NCBI GenBank assembly: GCA_019240215.1
Contig: JAFAYQ010000017.1
Span: forward strand, 38,081-102,080
From: Actinomycetota bacterium
GTDB lineage: Bacteria > Actinomycetota > Actinomycetes > Streptosporangiales > Streptosporangiaceae
Direction: 5' to 3'
Length of the DNA stretch: 64,000 nucleotides
Every line of letters starts with the position of its first letter. Position 1 is the first letter of the stretch. The notes beneath the pieces are model-generated. The model did not search any database and was not told the DNA's origin. It saw only the letters and a list, made by a program, of their open reading frames with translations. Below are positions 1-8,020 of this stretch, in pieces. The position numbers and the translations under genes are program-made.

Positions 1-550
1 CCTGGTGGTCCCCGCCGGGCAGGTCGGTCCGGCCGATCGACCCGGCGAACAAAAGGTCACCGGAGAACATGGTGCCGGCCGGGTCGTCGATCCCGTCGAT
101 GCCGGACGGCAGCCGGAACGTCACCGAGCCGGGGGTGTGGCCGGGCGCGTGGTCCACCCGGAACTCCAGCCCGGCCAGGGTCAGCGTCATCCCGTCGGTC
201 AGCTCGCGGACGTCGTCGGGCTCGGTGAACGTCAGCCCGCCGAACAGCTGCTGGCCGGCGCCGAGGGGCAGGCCCCGGGCGGGGTCGGACAGCAGCAGCC
301 GATCCTCAGGGTGGATGCAGGCGGGGATGTCGCGGGCCCCGCACAGCGGCGCTATCGACCAGATGTGGTCCAGGTGCCCGTGGGTGGCGATGGCGGCGAC
401 CGGCTTGAGCCGGTGGGCGGCCACGACCTCGTCGATCCCGCCGAGCGCGTCCTGGCCGGGGTCCACGATCACGCATTCCTCGCCGTCGGCGGGCGCGATG
501 ACATAACAGTTCGCCGCGAACGACCCAGCGGGGAACCCGGTGACAAGCAC
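1..550 (-). CDS. MBL-fold metallo-hydrolase (glyoxalase II-like), C-terminus cut by window edge
   Basis: This is the N-terminal 183 residues of a metallo-beta-lactamase-fold hydrolase, the family that includes hydroxyacylglutathione hydrolase. The metal-binding signature THGHLDH lies at about residue 60. A later APGHTPGS supplies the next His, and FSGDLLFAGSIGRTD carries the bridging Asp. The GTG start at 550 is preceded by AAGGACG. A gene of this type next to a cyclophilin, DUF349 and relA is the usual actinobacterial arrangement, where hisS often follows beyond this edge. The substrate cannot be told from sequence. The frame runs off the window at base 1. Confidence 0.85.
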   Translation of the reverse strand, partial: MLVTGFPAGSFAANCYVIAPADGEECVIVDPGQDALGGIDEVVAAHRLKPVAAIATHGHLDHIWSIAPLCGARDIPACIHPEDRLLLSDPARGLPLGAGQQLFGGLTFTEPDDVRELTDGMTLTLAGLEFRVDHAPGHTPGSVTFRLPSGIDGIDDPAGTMFSGDLLFAGSIGRTDLPGGDHQ

Positions 551-714
551 GCTCGTCCTTCCTGAAGCAGCCGACGACGACCGGTACAGGCTACCGAGCC
601 TGGTGGCACGGCTGCGAACCGATAACAGCGGTACCGCAGAAACGGCTATCCAGGTACGATTCGCGAAGATTCCTGATGGCGGGACCGCCGCCAGCATAGG
701 AGGAGATCGGTCCG

Positions 715-1545
715 GTGGCGGGAAAGAAGGATCGGCAGCGCAAGCTGGCCCGCGAGCGAATGGCACGGCAGGAAGTGCGCCGCGCTCAGCAGGCCCACAA
801 AGCGCGGATCCGTGCGATAGCCGGCGGGGTGGTGGTTGTGGTGGCAGCGCTGGCGGTGGGCGGGTATTTCCTGTTCGGTTCGGGCGGAGGCAGCTCATCC
901 GCGTCATCCGATGCCACGGCGTCGGCAAAAGCGTCGCCAAAGGCGTCGGCCACGAATTCGGCGGCGACGGTTTCCGAGCCCGCGCACAGCTGCACTTACA
1001 CCAAGAGCGGCACCGCCGCCCGCACGGTGAACCGGCCGGCCACCAAGCCCGATTACCAGGCCTCCTACCAGGCGACGATCGCGACCAACCGCGGCAACAT
1101 CGTCATCAACCTGGCCAACAGCAAAGCCACCTGCACGGTCAATTCGTTCGTCTCGCTGGCCAAGCAGAGCTACTTCAGCAACACCAAATGCCACAGGCTC
1201 ACCACCAGCGGCATCTACGTGCTGCAATGCGGCGACCCGACCGGAACGGGTACCGGCGGCCCAGGCTATGCGTTCGCGAACGAGAACCTGACCGGCGCCA
1301 AGTACACGGCCGGAACTGTCGCCATGGCCCATACGACCGCGCCTAACAGCAACGGCAGCCAGTTTTTCCTCGTCTACCAGAATTCGACATTGCCGGCCGA
1401 CTACACGCCGTTCGGCACGATCACGCAAGGCCTGCCTGTCATCCAAGCTATTGCCAAGGTGGGAAGTAACAACGCCAATGGCACCGGAGACGGTGCACCG
1501 AAGGAAAGCGTCGTCATCAAGAGCGTCTCCATCAAGCAAACGTGA
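715..1545 (+). CDS. Membrane-anchored cyclophilin-type peptidyl-prolyl isomerase
   Basis: The 276-residue protein has a basic N-terminus (about 30 residues), one transmembrane segment at about 33-55, and a Ser/Ala-rich linker to about residue 95. A cyclophilin domain follows to the end. It should catalyse cis-trans isomerisation of prolyl bonds on the outer face of the membrane. Cyclophilin motifs seen are the ATNRGNIVINL strand, NSFVSLAKQSYF, CHRL in place of the usual FHR (the Arg is kept) and GSQFFLVY. The GTG start at 715 has a strong AGGAGGAGAT ribosome site ending 7-8 bases upstream. A hairpin follows the stop. The Cys in place of Phe before the catalytic HR is unusual but seen in divergent actinobacterial members. 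Confidence 0.88.
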   Translation: MAGKKDRQRKLARERMARQEVRRAQQAHKARIRAIAGGVVVVVAALAVGGYFLFGSGGGSSSASSDATASAKASPKASATNSAATVSEPAHSCTYTKSGTAARTVNRPATKPDYQASYQATIATNRGNIVINLANSKATCTVNSFVSLAKQSYFSNTKCHRLTTSGIYVLQCGDPTGTGTGGPGYAFANENLTGAKYTAGTVAMAHTTAPNSNGSQFFLVYQNSTLPADYTPFGTITQGLPVIQAIAKVGSNNANGTGDGAPKESVVIKSVSIKQT

Positions 1546-1571
1546 TGCAGACTAGCGAGCAGAACGGTTTG

Positions 1572-1605
1572 CGAGCCGGGAAGAGAACCTGAGCTTTCCG
1601 GCTCG
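1572..1605 (+). terminator. Hairpin after the cyclophilin gene
   Basis: GAGCCGGGAA (1573-1582) pairs with TTTCCGGCTC (1595-1604), extended by one C-G pair, with a 12-base loop. It lies 27 bases after the cyclophilin stop and just before the ribosome site of the next gene. No long T tract follows, so termination is inferred from position and stem strength. Confidence 0.45.
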
Positions 1606-1637
1606 TGCACCGGGCCAGCACTACCAGGAGGTTCGCC

Positions 1638-2876
1638 GTGACCACCGCCAATCATCCGTGGGGCCGGGTTGATCCCGACGGGACGGTCTACGTGCGTACC
1701 GCCGAGGGCGAGCGGGTGATCGGCTCGTGGCAGGCGGGCAGCCCGGAGGAGGCAATCGCCTTCTACCAGCGCAAATACGCGTCGCTGGAGACCGAGGTCA
1801 CGCTGCTGGAGCAGCGGCTGAGCTCGACCGACCTGTCGCCCGCGCAGGCCCAGGCGTCGGTCGAGCGGCTGCGCAAGACCGTGATCGGGGCGAGCGCGCT
1901 CGGTGACCTGGACGGGCTGTGCACGCGGCTGGACAAGCTGACCGGGGTGGTCGGCCACAAGCGCGAAGAGGTCAAGGCCCAGCGCGAGCAGGCCCGGCGT
2001 GGCGCCCGCGAGATCAAGGAACGCATCGTCGAGGAGGCCGAGCACATCGCGGCCGAGGCCACCCACTGGAAGAGCAGCGGCGAGCGGATGCGCGAGCTGC
2101 TGGAGGAGTGGAAGGCGGCCCCGCACGCCGAGCGGTCGGTCGAGGCGGTGCTGTGGAAGCGGCTGTCGGCCGCCCGCAACAGCTTCACCAAGCGCCGCAA
2201 GGCCTACTTCGCAGGGCTGGAAGAGCAGCGCGAGGAGGTCCGGGCGCGCAAGGAGCGGCTGGTCGCGGACGCCGAGTCGCTGTCCACCTCGACCGCCTGG
2301 GGTCCCACCGCCGGTACGTTCCGTGACCTGATGCGGGCCTGGAAGGCGGCCGGGCGGGCCAGCCGGGAGGCCGAGGACGAGCTGTGGGGGCGGTTCAAGG
2401 CGGCCCAGGACCAGTTCTTCGCGGCCCGCACCGAAGCCCTCTCGGAGAAGGAAGCCGAGCTGCGCGAGCACGCGGTGGCCAAGGAAGCCCTGCTCGAGCA
2501 GGCCCAGGCGCTGCTGCCGATCACCGACCTGCGGGCCGCGCGGACGGCGCTGCGCGGCATCCAGGAGAAATGGGAGCAGATCGGCGGGATCCCGCGCGAC
2601 TCCCGCGACCACCTGGAGGGCGGCCTGCGCAAGGTCGAGGACGCGGTCCGCAAGGCCGAGGACAACCAGTGGCGCCGGTCCAACCCGGAAGCCATTGCCC
2701 GCGCCGAGGGGACCGTGACCCAGCTGCGGACCGCCATCGAGGGGCTGGAGCGCCAGCTGGCCAAGGCCCAGGAGAAGGGCGACGCCAAGGCCGCCGGCAA
2801 CGCTCAGGAGGCTCTGGATGCCCGGCGGGCGTGGCTGGAAGAGGCCGAGCGGACGCTGGCCGAGTTCTCCGGCTGA
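1638..2876 (+). CDS. DUF349 domain protein
   Basis: The 412-residue protein is dominated by long charged helices typical of DUF349 repeats. The repeated pattern is aromatic/Lys-rich W-K-x-A-G/P followed by L/W-x-R-F-K/F-x-A, visible at HWKSSGERMRELLEEWKAAP and FRDLMRAWKAAGRASREAED. The C-terminus is a predicted coiled coil. The function of DUF349 proteins in actinobacteria is not established. The GTG at 1638 is chosen because AGGAGG (1626-1631) sits 6 bases before it; an upstream in-frame GTG at 1605 lacks such a site. The gene is a conserved neighbour of cyclophilin and relA, which supports a housekeeping role. Confidence 0.85.
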   Translation: MTTANHPWGRVDPDGTVYVRTAEGERVIGSWQAGSPEEAIAFYQRKYASLETEVTLLEQRLSSTDLSPAQAQASVERLRKTVIGASALGDLDGLCTRLDKLTGVVGHKREEVKAQREQARRGAREIKERIVEEAEHIAAEATHWKSSGERMRELLEEWKAAPHAERSVEAVLWKRLSAARNSFTKRRKAYFAGLEEQREEVRARKERLVADAESLSTSTAWGPTAGTFRDLMRAWKAAGRASREAEDELWGRFKAAQDQFFAARTEALSEKEAELREHAVAKEALLEQAQALLPITDLRAARTALRGIQEKWEQIGGIPRDSRDHLEGGLRKVEDAVRKAEDNQWRRSNPEAIARAEGTVTQLRTAIEGLERQLAKAQEKGDAKAAGNAQEALDARRAWLEEAERTLAEFSG

Positions 2877-2899
2877 CGGAGCCGGCTGGAGGTCAGCCG
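2870..2899. terminator. Bidirectional hairpin spanning two convergent stop codons
   Basis: CGGCTGAC (2870-2877) pairs with GTCAGCCG (2892-2899). The left arm contains the stop of the DUF349 gene and the right arm contains the stop of the convergent epoxide hydrolase, so one compact hairpin could serve both transcripts. Confidence 0.45.
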
Positions 2900-4116
2900 A
2901 TGGCAGCTTGCTCGCGGTGGGTGGCCAGGCGGACGGCGCGGCGCAGGTCGGCGGCGTAGGCGGCGGGCTGTTCCCAGGCGGCGAAGTGGCCGCCCGCGTC
3001 GTGCTCGATGAACTCGCGGACGTCCGCGAATGCCTCGGCGTAGGCGCGCGGCGCCGGCTTGATGTCGGACGGGAAGGCCGAGAGCACGGTTGGGGTGGTG
3101 ACGCGGTCCGGGACCGTGGCGGGCTCGGTGTAGGTGGCGAATGAGGTGCCGATCGACCCGGTCAGCCAGTAGGCGGTGATCCAGGTCAGCAGCTCGTCGG
3201 CGGTGAACGCGGCGGAGTTGTTGGCGGCGGGGTTGTCGGCGGTGGTGTCCGCGGCGGCCGCGGCTGCGGCCCAGCCGGTGAGCTTCTCGCCGATCCAGGC
3301 GGCCAGCCCGGCCGGTGAGTCGGCCAGCCCGGCCAGCAGCGTGCCCGGGCGGGTGGACTGCTCGGCGATGTAGCCCCCTTCGGCCCGGAACCACTGGGCG
3401 GCCCGGCCGAGGTACTCGGCCGCGGCCGGCGGCAGCCGGGCCGGGTCGGCGGTGAGCGCGTGCCGGGCCGACACCTCGGTCAGGTGCAAGGCGGTGACCC
3501 GGCCCGGGTAGCGGGCGGCGAGGATCTCCGCCACCGTGCCGCCCACGTCACCGCCGGACACCACGTACCGGCCGTAGCCGAGGGCGGCGACGGCCGCGGC
3601 CACATCCTCGGCCAGCTGGTTCACCGAGACCGGGCCGGCCAGCGGGAGGGCGAACGGGAACCCGGGCAACGCGGGCACGACGACGTGGAGGCCGGTCAGC
3701 AGCGGGAGCAGCCGCTCGAAGCGCAATACAGAGTCGGGCCATCCGTGCAGGAGCACGACGGCCGGGGCGGCCGGGTCGGCCGCGCGCTGGTGGATCACGC
3801 GCAGCCCGGCCCCTGGTGGCCCGGCTGCTTGCGGCCCTTGCGGCCCTTGCGGCCCTTGCGGCCCGGCGACGGTCCAGGGCCAGGACCGGATCCGGCGCTC
3901 GTGCTCGCGCCAGTCGTAGCCGTCCGCCCAGCGCGCGAGCAGCGCGTCCAGGTCGGCGGCAGGCAGGCCGCGGGCGGGGTCGCCGGCCCAGGGGTTGGCG
4001 ACCCGGCGGGTCCGCCGGATCCGCGTGCGCAGATCGTCGAGCGCTTCGTCAGTAGCGGGGGCGGGTATCGCTGGCGTGGCTGGGCCGGGTACCGCCGGCG
4101 TCATCGCGTCACTCAT
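2893..4116 (-). CDS. Epoxide hydrolase (alpha/beta-hydrolase fold, EHN N-terminal region)
   Basis: The 407-residue protein should open epoxides to diols. It has the N-terminal region of the epoxide hydrolase family (LRTRIRRTRRVANPW...) and the oxyanion motif HGWPDS. The nucleophile elbow is SGGDVGGTVAE, with Asp, and the C-terminal HDAGGHFAAWEQP carries the catalytic His. A 9-base tandem repeat at about 3832-3865 encodes a GPQ-GPQ-GPQ-GPQ tract near residue 95, absent from typical members and probably variable. ATG 4116 is preferred over upstream in-frame starts (4128, 4134, 4155) because those lie inside two palindromic operators. It is divergent from a TetR gene that probably controls it. 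The natural substrate is unknown. Confidence 0.85.
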   Translation of the reverse strand: MSDAMTPAVPGPATPAIPAPATDEALDDLRTRIRRTRRVANPWAGDPARGLPAADLDALLARWADGYDWREHERRIRSWPWTVAGPQGPQGPQGPQAAGPPGAGLRVIHQRAADPAAPAVVLLHGWPDSVLRFERLLPLLTGLHVVVPALPGFPFALPLAGPVSVNQLAEDVAAAVAALGYGRYVVSGGDVGGTVAEILAARYPGRVTALHLTEVSARHALTADPARLPPAAAEYLGRAAQWFRAEGGYIAEQSTRPGTLLAGLADSPAGLAAWIGEKLTGWAAAAAAADTTADNPAANNSAAFTADELLTWITAYWLTGSIGTSFATYTEPATVPDRVTTPTVLSAFPSDIKPAPRAYAEAFADVREFIEHDAGGHFAAWEQPAAYAADLRRAVRLATHREQAAIG

Positions 4117-4154
4117 GTGTATGAGCATACACATTATGTGTATGTAAGTACACA
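4116..4154. promoter_or_regulatory. Two tandem palindromic operators between epoxide hydrolase and TetR genes
   Basis: Palindrome 1 is TGTGTATGAGCATACACA at 4116-4133 with perfect 8-base arms. Palindrome 2 is TGTGTATGTAAGTACACA at 4137-4154 with 6-base perfect outer arms. Both share TGTGTA-N6-TACACA, and their centres are 21 bp apart, two helical turns, suiting two repressor dimers on one DNA face. The sequence is AT-rich in a very GC-rich genome and fills the space between the divergent starts. Confidence 0.8.
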
Positions 4155-4171
4155 TCGGCTAGAGTGCCGTC

Positions 4172-4765
4172 ATGGCTGAAACCGGGGCTCCTTCTCGCGG
4201 GCGGAACGCGGCCGCCACCAAGCGGTCGATCCTGGACCAGGCCCGGCGGCAGTTCGCGCAGCACGGCTACCGGGCGACCACCGTCAAGGCGGTGGCCGAC
4301 GCCGCCGGGGTGTCACCCAACCTGATCACCCGCTACTTCGGGGGCAAGGAGGGCCTGTTCCTGGCGGCCGCCCAGGTCGAGATCGCGGTGGACGACGTTT
4401 ACGATGGGCCGCTGGCCGGGCTGGGTGACCGGCTGGCGGCCAGCATCGTGCAGCGCTGGTTCGGCCAGCAGGGCGAGGACCCGCTGCTGGTCCTGCTGCG
4501 GGCGGCCGGCGAGCGGCCGGAGGCGGCGGCGGCGCTGGCGGGCTTCCTGGACACCAACTCGCTGGCACCGCTGCGCCGGTACCTGCGCACCAGCGGCCTG
4601 CCAGAGGCGGAAGCCGACGCCCGGGCGGCCGCCATCGACACGTTCCTGCTCGGGGTGTCGACCCGGCGACGGGTGCTGCGGTCCGACCTCGGGGAGCCCG
4701 GCTCGCTGCAGGAGTGGCTGGCGACGGCGATCCAGCGGCTGGCTGACGGCGGGTTCAGCGGCTGA
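4172..4765 (+). CDS. TetR/AcrR-family repressor, probable regulator of the epoxide hydrolase
   Basis: The 197-residue protein has an N-terminal TetR helix-turn-helix at about residues 15-60 (KRSILDQARRQFAQHGYRAT, then VADAAGVSPNLITRYFGGKEGLF). The C-terminal helical domain has the LRTSGLP...FLLGVSTRRRVL pattern of a common actinobacterial TetR subgroup. It should bind the two TGTGTA-N6-TACACA palindromes immediately upstream, repressing itself and the divergent epoxide hydrolase until a ligand binds. The stop abuts the stop of the convergent nucleotidyltransferase as TGATCA with no gap. The ligand is unknown; an epoxide or its precursor is an inference from context. Confidence 0.88.
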   Translation: MAETGAPSRGRNAAATKRSILDQARRQFAQHGYRATTVKAVADAAGVSPNLITRYFGGKEGLFLAAAQVEIAVDDVYDGPLAGLGDRLAASIVQRWFGQQGEDPLLVLLRAAGERPEAAAALAGFLDTNSLAPLRRYLRTSGLPEAEADARAAAIDTFLLGVSTRRRVLRSDLGEPGSLQEWLATAIQRLADGGFSG

Positions 4766-5710
4766 TCACGCGCGGGGCTGGCTCGGGGTGTCGCCAGGCG
4801 CCGGCGGGGCGACGAGGCGGCGTTTTTCTGACAGCTCCAGGCGGAAGCGGGTCAGGTCGGCGGCGGTGTGTTCCGTGGCCAGCTCGAGCGTGTCCGCCAG
4901 CAGGTCTTCGGCGGCCCGGATGGCTTCGGCGGGCGGGCCGCTGGTCAGCCGGTCCAGGCGGGCGGTCAGCTGAGCGGGAGCGACGGTGAGGCCGGACAGC
5001 AGGTCGTGCTGCCACTTGAGCCGGCGGTGCGGCAAATAGACGTGGTTCAGGGCCAGCACGGCGGCCGCCACCGCGTAGCCGACCCGGGTGAGCAGAGCGC
5101 GGAGCGCCAGCTCGTCGTGGCGGGCGGCGTAAGCCTCGCGGGCACCCCAGCCGGTCAGCACGTCCGGGCTGAGCGACTGGCTGACCAGAGCCTCGGCCAG
5201 CGCGGCCGGATACCGGGCCGCCCGCGCCCGCCAGGACGCGATCAGGTCCGCACCGGCCAGCGGTGCCGAGTGCTGCACGGCCGCCAGCCGCATGTGCTTA
5301 ACCGGGTCGGTGTCGGCCTGCCCGGTCACCTCGTCCAGGAACCGGTCGACGGTGCTGGTCAGGAAGTTGCTCACGGTGACGTCGAGCTCGCCCAGCCGGT
5401 AGTCCTCGCTCCACTCCCCCTCGTCGGCGTCGTAGTCCCACAGCGCGGTCAGCTGCCCGCCGAGCGCTTCGACCGGGCCGAGGCGGTCCTGGTCGGCCGG
5501 CGGGAGGGCCCAGTAGCAGTCGAGTTCCAGGTCGGAGAACTGATCGGCCCGGCCGGCTCCGACCGAGCCCGCCACCGTCAGCGCGGCCAGCTTCGGATTC
5601 CCGGTGTAGGCGGCGGCCGCCTTCCGGGCCACGTCCATCCGCCAGGCGGCATGGACGTTCCGCGGCCGGTTCGGCGGCCTGTTCGGCGGCCTGTTCGGCG
5701 GGCTGGGCAT
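4766..5710 (-). CDS. Nucleotidyltransferase-fold protein
   Basis: The 314-residue protein begins with an Asn-Arg-Pro-Pro tandem repeat (12-base units at about 5663-5702). It then shows the nucleotidyltransferase signature VAGSVGAGRADQFSDLELDC (GS, then D-x-E), followed by a mostly helical C-terminal half. This resembles DUF4037/aminoglycoside-type nucleotidyltransferases, which transfer a nucleotide monophosphate to a small molecule or protein; the substrate cannot be assigned. Start 5710 is chosen because it falls just after the stop of the upstream TetR gene and has GGATG before it; an in-frame start at 5746 would overlap that gene. The spacing suggests co-transcription with the TetR gene at 5715-6284. 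Confidence 0.6.
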   Translation of the reverse strand: MPSPPNRPPNRPPNRPRNVHAAWRMDVARKAAAAYTGNPKLAALTVAGSVGAGRADQFSDLELDCYWALPPADQDRLGPVEALGGQLTALWDYDADEGEWSEDYRLGELDVTVSNFLTSTVDRFLDEVTGQADTDPVKHMRLAAVQHSAPLAGADLIASWRARAARYPAALAEALVSQSLSPDVLTGWGAREAYAARHDELALRALLTRVGYAVAAAVLALNHVYLPHRRLKWQHDLLSGLTVAPAQLTARLDRLTSGPPAEAIRAAEDLLADTLELATEHTAADLTRFRLELSEKRRLVAPPAPGDTPSQPRA

Positions 5711-5714
5711 CGGC

Positions 5715-6284
5715 TCATCCTGACACCGGCCGGGCGTCCGGGGCATCGGGTTTTCCCTCGGCGCCCTGGCGGATCAGGGTGACGATCTGGCGGGCGATGG
5801 TGGCGGGGGCGTCGCCGCCCGGGTGGTACCAGATGAGGGTCCAGTTGATCGCGCCCAGCAGGGTCAGGCGCAGGTAGGAACGGTCGACCGCGGGACCGAC
5901 GGGCAGCGCCGCCACCAGGTCGCGGAACATGTCCTCGTAGGCGTCGCGGGTGCGGACCAGCGCCTGATGCACGGCTCCGGTCCGGCGGCTGGGGATCTCG
6001 GTGGCCAGCACGCGGAGGGCACGTTCGCCTTGGAGCAGCGCGGTGAGGTGGGCGACGCAGGCTTGCTCCAGGCGGTGCCACGGATCGTCGGACTGGGCGG
6101 CGGCCTTGATCTGGTCGGCGACCTGGGCGGCGGCCCGGTCGACGATGGCGACCAGTAGCGCTTCCTTGGACGGGTAGTGGTAGTAGACCGAGGCCGGCTG
6201 GACCCGGGCGGCGGTGGCGATGTCACGGATCGAGGTGGCGTCGAAACCGCGGCTGGCGAACAGCTCGACCGCGGCCGCCAGCAC
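5715..6284 (-). CDS. TetR-family regulator with a shortened N-terminus
   Basis: The 189-residue frame from GTG 6284 reads straight into TetR helix 1 (LAAAVELFASRGFDATSIRD), then AARVQPASVYYHYPSKEALL, and a C-terminal domain with WTLIWYHPGGD, typical of regulators of acyl-CoA metabolism. The frame stays open upstream of 6284 and encodes GRPVGRPRRDDNRGRD, a normal TetR N-terminal tail, before meeting a TGA at 6336-6338. No ATG, GTG or TTG is found there. The natural start therefore seems to have been lost, although the HTH is intact and GTG 6284 could still be used. It sits head-to-head with an acyl-CoA ligase, a usual target of such regulators. Confidence 0.75.
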   Translation of the reverse strand: MLAAAVELFASRGFDATSIRDIATAARVQPASVYYHYPSKEALLVAIVDRAAAQVADQIKAAAQSDDPWHRLEQACVAHLTALLQGERALRVLATEIPSRRTGAVHQALVRTRDAYEDMFRDLVAALPVGPAVDRSYLRLTLLGAINWTLIWYHPGGDAPATIARQIVTLIRQGAEGKPDAPDARPVSG

Positions 6285-6331
6285 GTCGCGGCCCCGGTTG
6301 TCGTCGCGGCGGGGCCGCCCGACCGGCCGGC

Positions 6332-6454
6332 CTGATCACCGAGTTGCACCCGCTCGGACCCGGCCGTAACGCCGTGGTCGTCGCGGTCACGGCCCGGGAC
6401 AGCGGCGGGGACGTAGTCGGTGTCTGCTCGTTCCGCGTCGCCGTGCCGGACTGA
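6332..6454 (+). pseudogene. Probable C-terminal remnant of a hotdog-fold thioesterase
   Basis: In the frame ending at TGA 6452-6454 the last 40 residues read LITELHPLGPGRNAVVVAVT, then ARDSGGDVVGVCSFRVAVPD. This strand pattern (E-x-x-x-L-x-x-G-R-x-x-V-V-V-x-V, then D-x-x-G-x-V-V, then S-F-R-V) matches the end of PaaI/DUF4442-type acyl-CoA thioesterases. No start or N-terminal domain exists upstream; the DNA there is the 5' end of a TetR gene on the other strand. The ligase begins 3 bases later, fitting a former thioesterase-ligase operon. The assignment rests on pattern memory and is tentative. Confidence 0.4.
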
Positions 6455-6457
6455 CGG

Positions 6458-8020
6458 GTGCGGCGGGCAACGGCGGCCGAGGCCGCCGGGCGGGTCGACG
6501 ACCAGTCGATGGCGGGCATGCTGCGCTGGCAGGCGCGGCACCGCCCGGACGCGACCGCGGTCATCTGCGGGAACCAGCGGCGCGACTACGCGACGCTGAA
6601 CGCCCGCAGTGAACGGCTGGCGGCCGGGCTGCTGGCCCGCGGCCTGGCGGCCGGGGACCGGGTCGCGGTGCTGATGGCCAACCGCATCGTGTACCTGGAG
6701 ATCTACCTGGCGGCGGCCCGCTCGGGCCTGGCCCTGGTGCCGGTCAACCCGGCCCTGACCGGCCCCGAGATCGAGTACATCCTAGCCGACTCGGGCGCCA
6801 CCCTGCTGATCGCCGACGTGGACCTGGTGCCCGCCGCAGGCGGCGTGCTGCCGGTCGTCACCGTCGGGGGGCCGGACAACGAGTTGGAGTACCTGATCGC
6901 CGACGCCGGCCCATCGGGCACCGGCCCATCGGGCACCGGCCCGGTTTTGGCCGGGCCCGATCCGGGGCCGGGGACCGTGTTCTTCCAGGGCTACACCTCG
7001 GGCACGACCGGGCGGCCCAAGGGCTGCCTGCAGACGCTGGGCGCGTTCGTGGACCATCACCGACGGTCGTTTGCCGCCTACCGGCACGACGAGCGGGACA
7101 TCATGCTGATGCCGGGGCCGCTCTTCCACGAGGCGCCGGCCCTGTTCAGCCTGGCTCAGCTGTTCTACGGCGGCACCGTGCTGCTGATGTCCCGGTTCGA
7201 CGCCGAGATGGCGGTCTCGGCCATCGAGGAGTACCAGGCCACGATGATCGGCTTCGCGGTGCCGACGATGCTGGACCGGATGATCCCGGTGGCGGCGGGC
7301 CGGGACACCGGTTCGCTGCGCAGCATCATCGTGGCGGGCGCGCCGCTGCACCCGGACACCATGGCGGGCACGCTGCGGGCGTTCCCGAGCGCTGAGCTGA
7401 ACGAGTTCTACGGCGGCACCGAGATCGGGCTGGTCACCAGCATCGGGCACCGGGCCGGGCGGGAGCACGGCTCCAGCGTCGGCGCCCCGCTGCCGGGCCT
7501 GGACGTGCTGCTGCTGGACAACGACGACCAGCCGGTGGCGGCCGGTGAAGTCGGGCAGATCTACGTCACCCCGGTGATGATGGCCGGCTACCACGGACGG
7601 CCGGAGGCGACCGCGGCCGCCACCCGGGTGATCGGGGGTGTGCCCTGGCTGACCCTGGGCGACCTCGGGCGGCTGGACGCCCACGGTCACCTGCACCTGG
7701 TCGACCGCAAGAGCCACATGATCATCACCGGCGGGGAAAACGTGTACCCGGCCGAGGTGGAGGCGGTGCTGCTCGAGCATCCCGGGGTGGCCGACGTGGC
7801 GGTGATCGGGCTGCCCGACCCCGACTGGGGCGAGGCGGTCACCGCGGTGATCGTCGCGGCGGCTGGCGGGGCGCCAAGTCTGGAGGAGTTGCGGGCGTTC
7901 GCCCGGGAGCGGCTGGCTGGCTACAAGACCCCGCGACGGCTCGAGGTGGTGGAGGCGATCCCCCGGACCGCGTCGGGCAAGATCATCAAGCACCAGCTGA
8001 AGGCGAACCTGGCCGACTGA
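6458..8020 (+). CDS. AMP-dependent acyl-CoA synthetase/ligase
   Basis: The 520-residue ANL-superfamily enzyme activates a carboxylic acid as acyl-AMP and transfers it to CoA. The ATP-binding P-loop YTSGTTGRPKG is at about 179-189, NEFYGGTEIG at about 310-320, LGDLGRLDAHGHLHLVDRKS at about 408-427, and the catalytic Lys in RTASGKIIKHQLK near residue 508. A 15-base tandem duplication encodes PSGTG-PSGTG at about residues 152-161. GTG 6458 starts 3 bases after the thioesterase-like remnant; an in-frame ATG at 6509 is an alternative, and neither has a clear ribosome site. The acyl substrate is unknown. It is probably controlled by the adjacent TetR. Confidence 0.88.
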   Translation: MRRATAAEAAGRVDDQSMAGMLRWQARHRPDATAVICGNQRRDYATLNARSERLAAGLLARGLAAGDRVAVLMANRIVYLEIYLAAARSGLALVPVNPALTGPEIEYILADSGATLLIADVDLVPAAGGVLPVVTVGGPDNELEYLIADAGPSGTGPSGTGPVLAGPDPGPGTVFFQGYTSGTTGRPKGCLQTLGAFVDHHRRSFAAYRHDERDIMLMPGPLFHEAPALFSLAQLFYGGTVLLMSRFDAEMAVSAIEEYQATMIGFAVPTMLDRMIPVAAGRDTGSLRSIIVAGAPLHPDTMAGTLRAFPSAELNEFYGGTEIGLVTSIGHRAGREHGSSVGAPLPGLDVLLLDNDDQPVAAGEVGQIYVTPVMMAGYHGRPEATAAATRVIGGVPWLTLGDLGRLDAHGHLHLVDRKSHMIITGGENVYPAEVEAVLLEHPGVADVAVIGLPDPDWGEAVTAVIVAAAGGAPSLEELRAFARERLAGYKTPRRLEVVEAIPRTASGKIIKHQLKANLAD

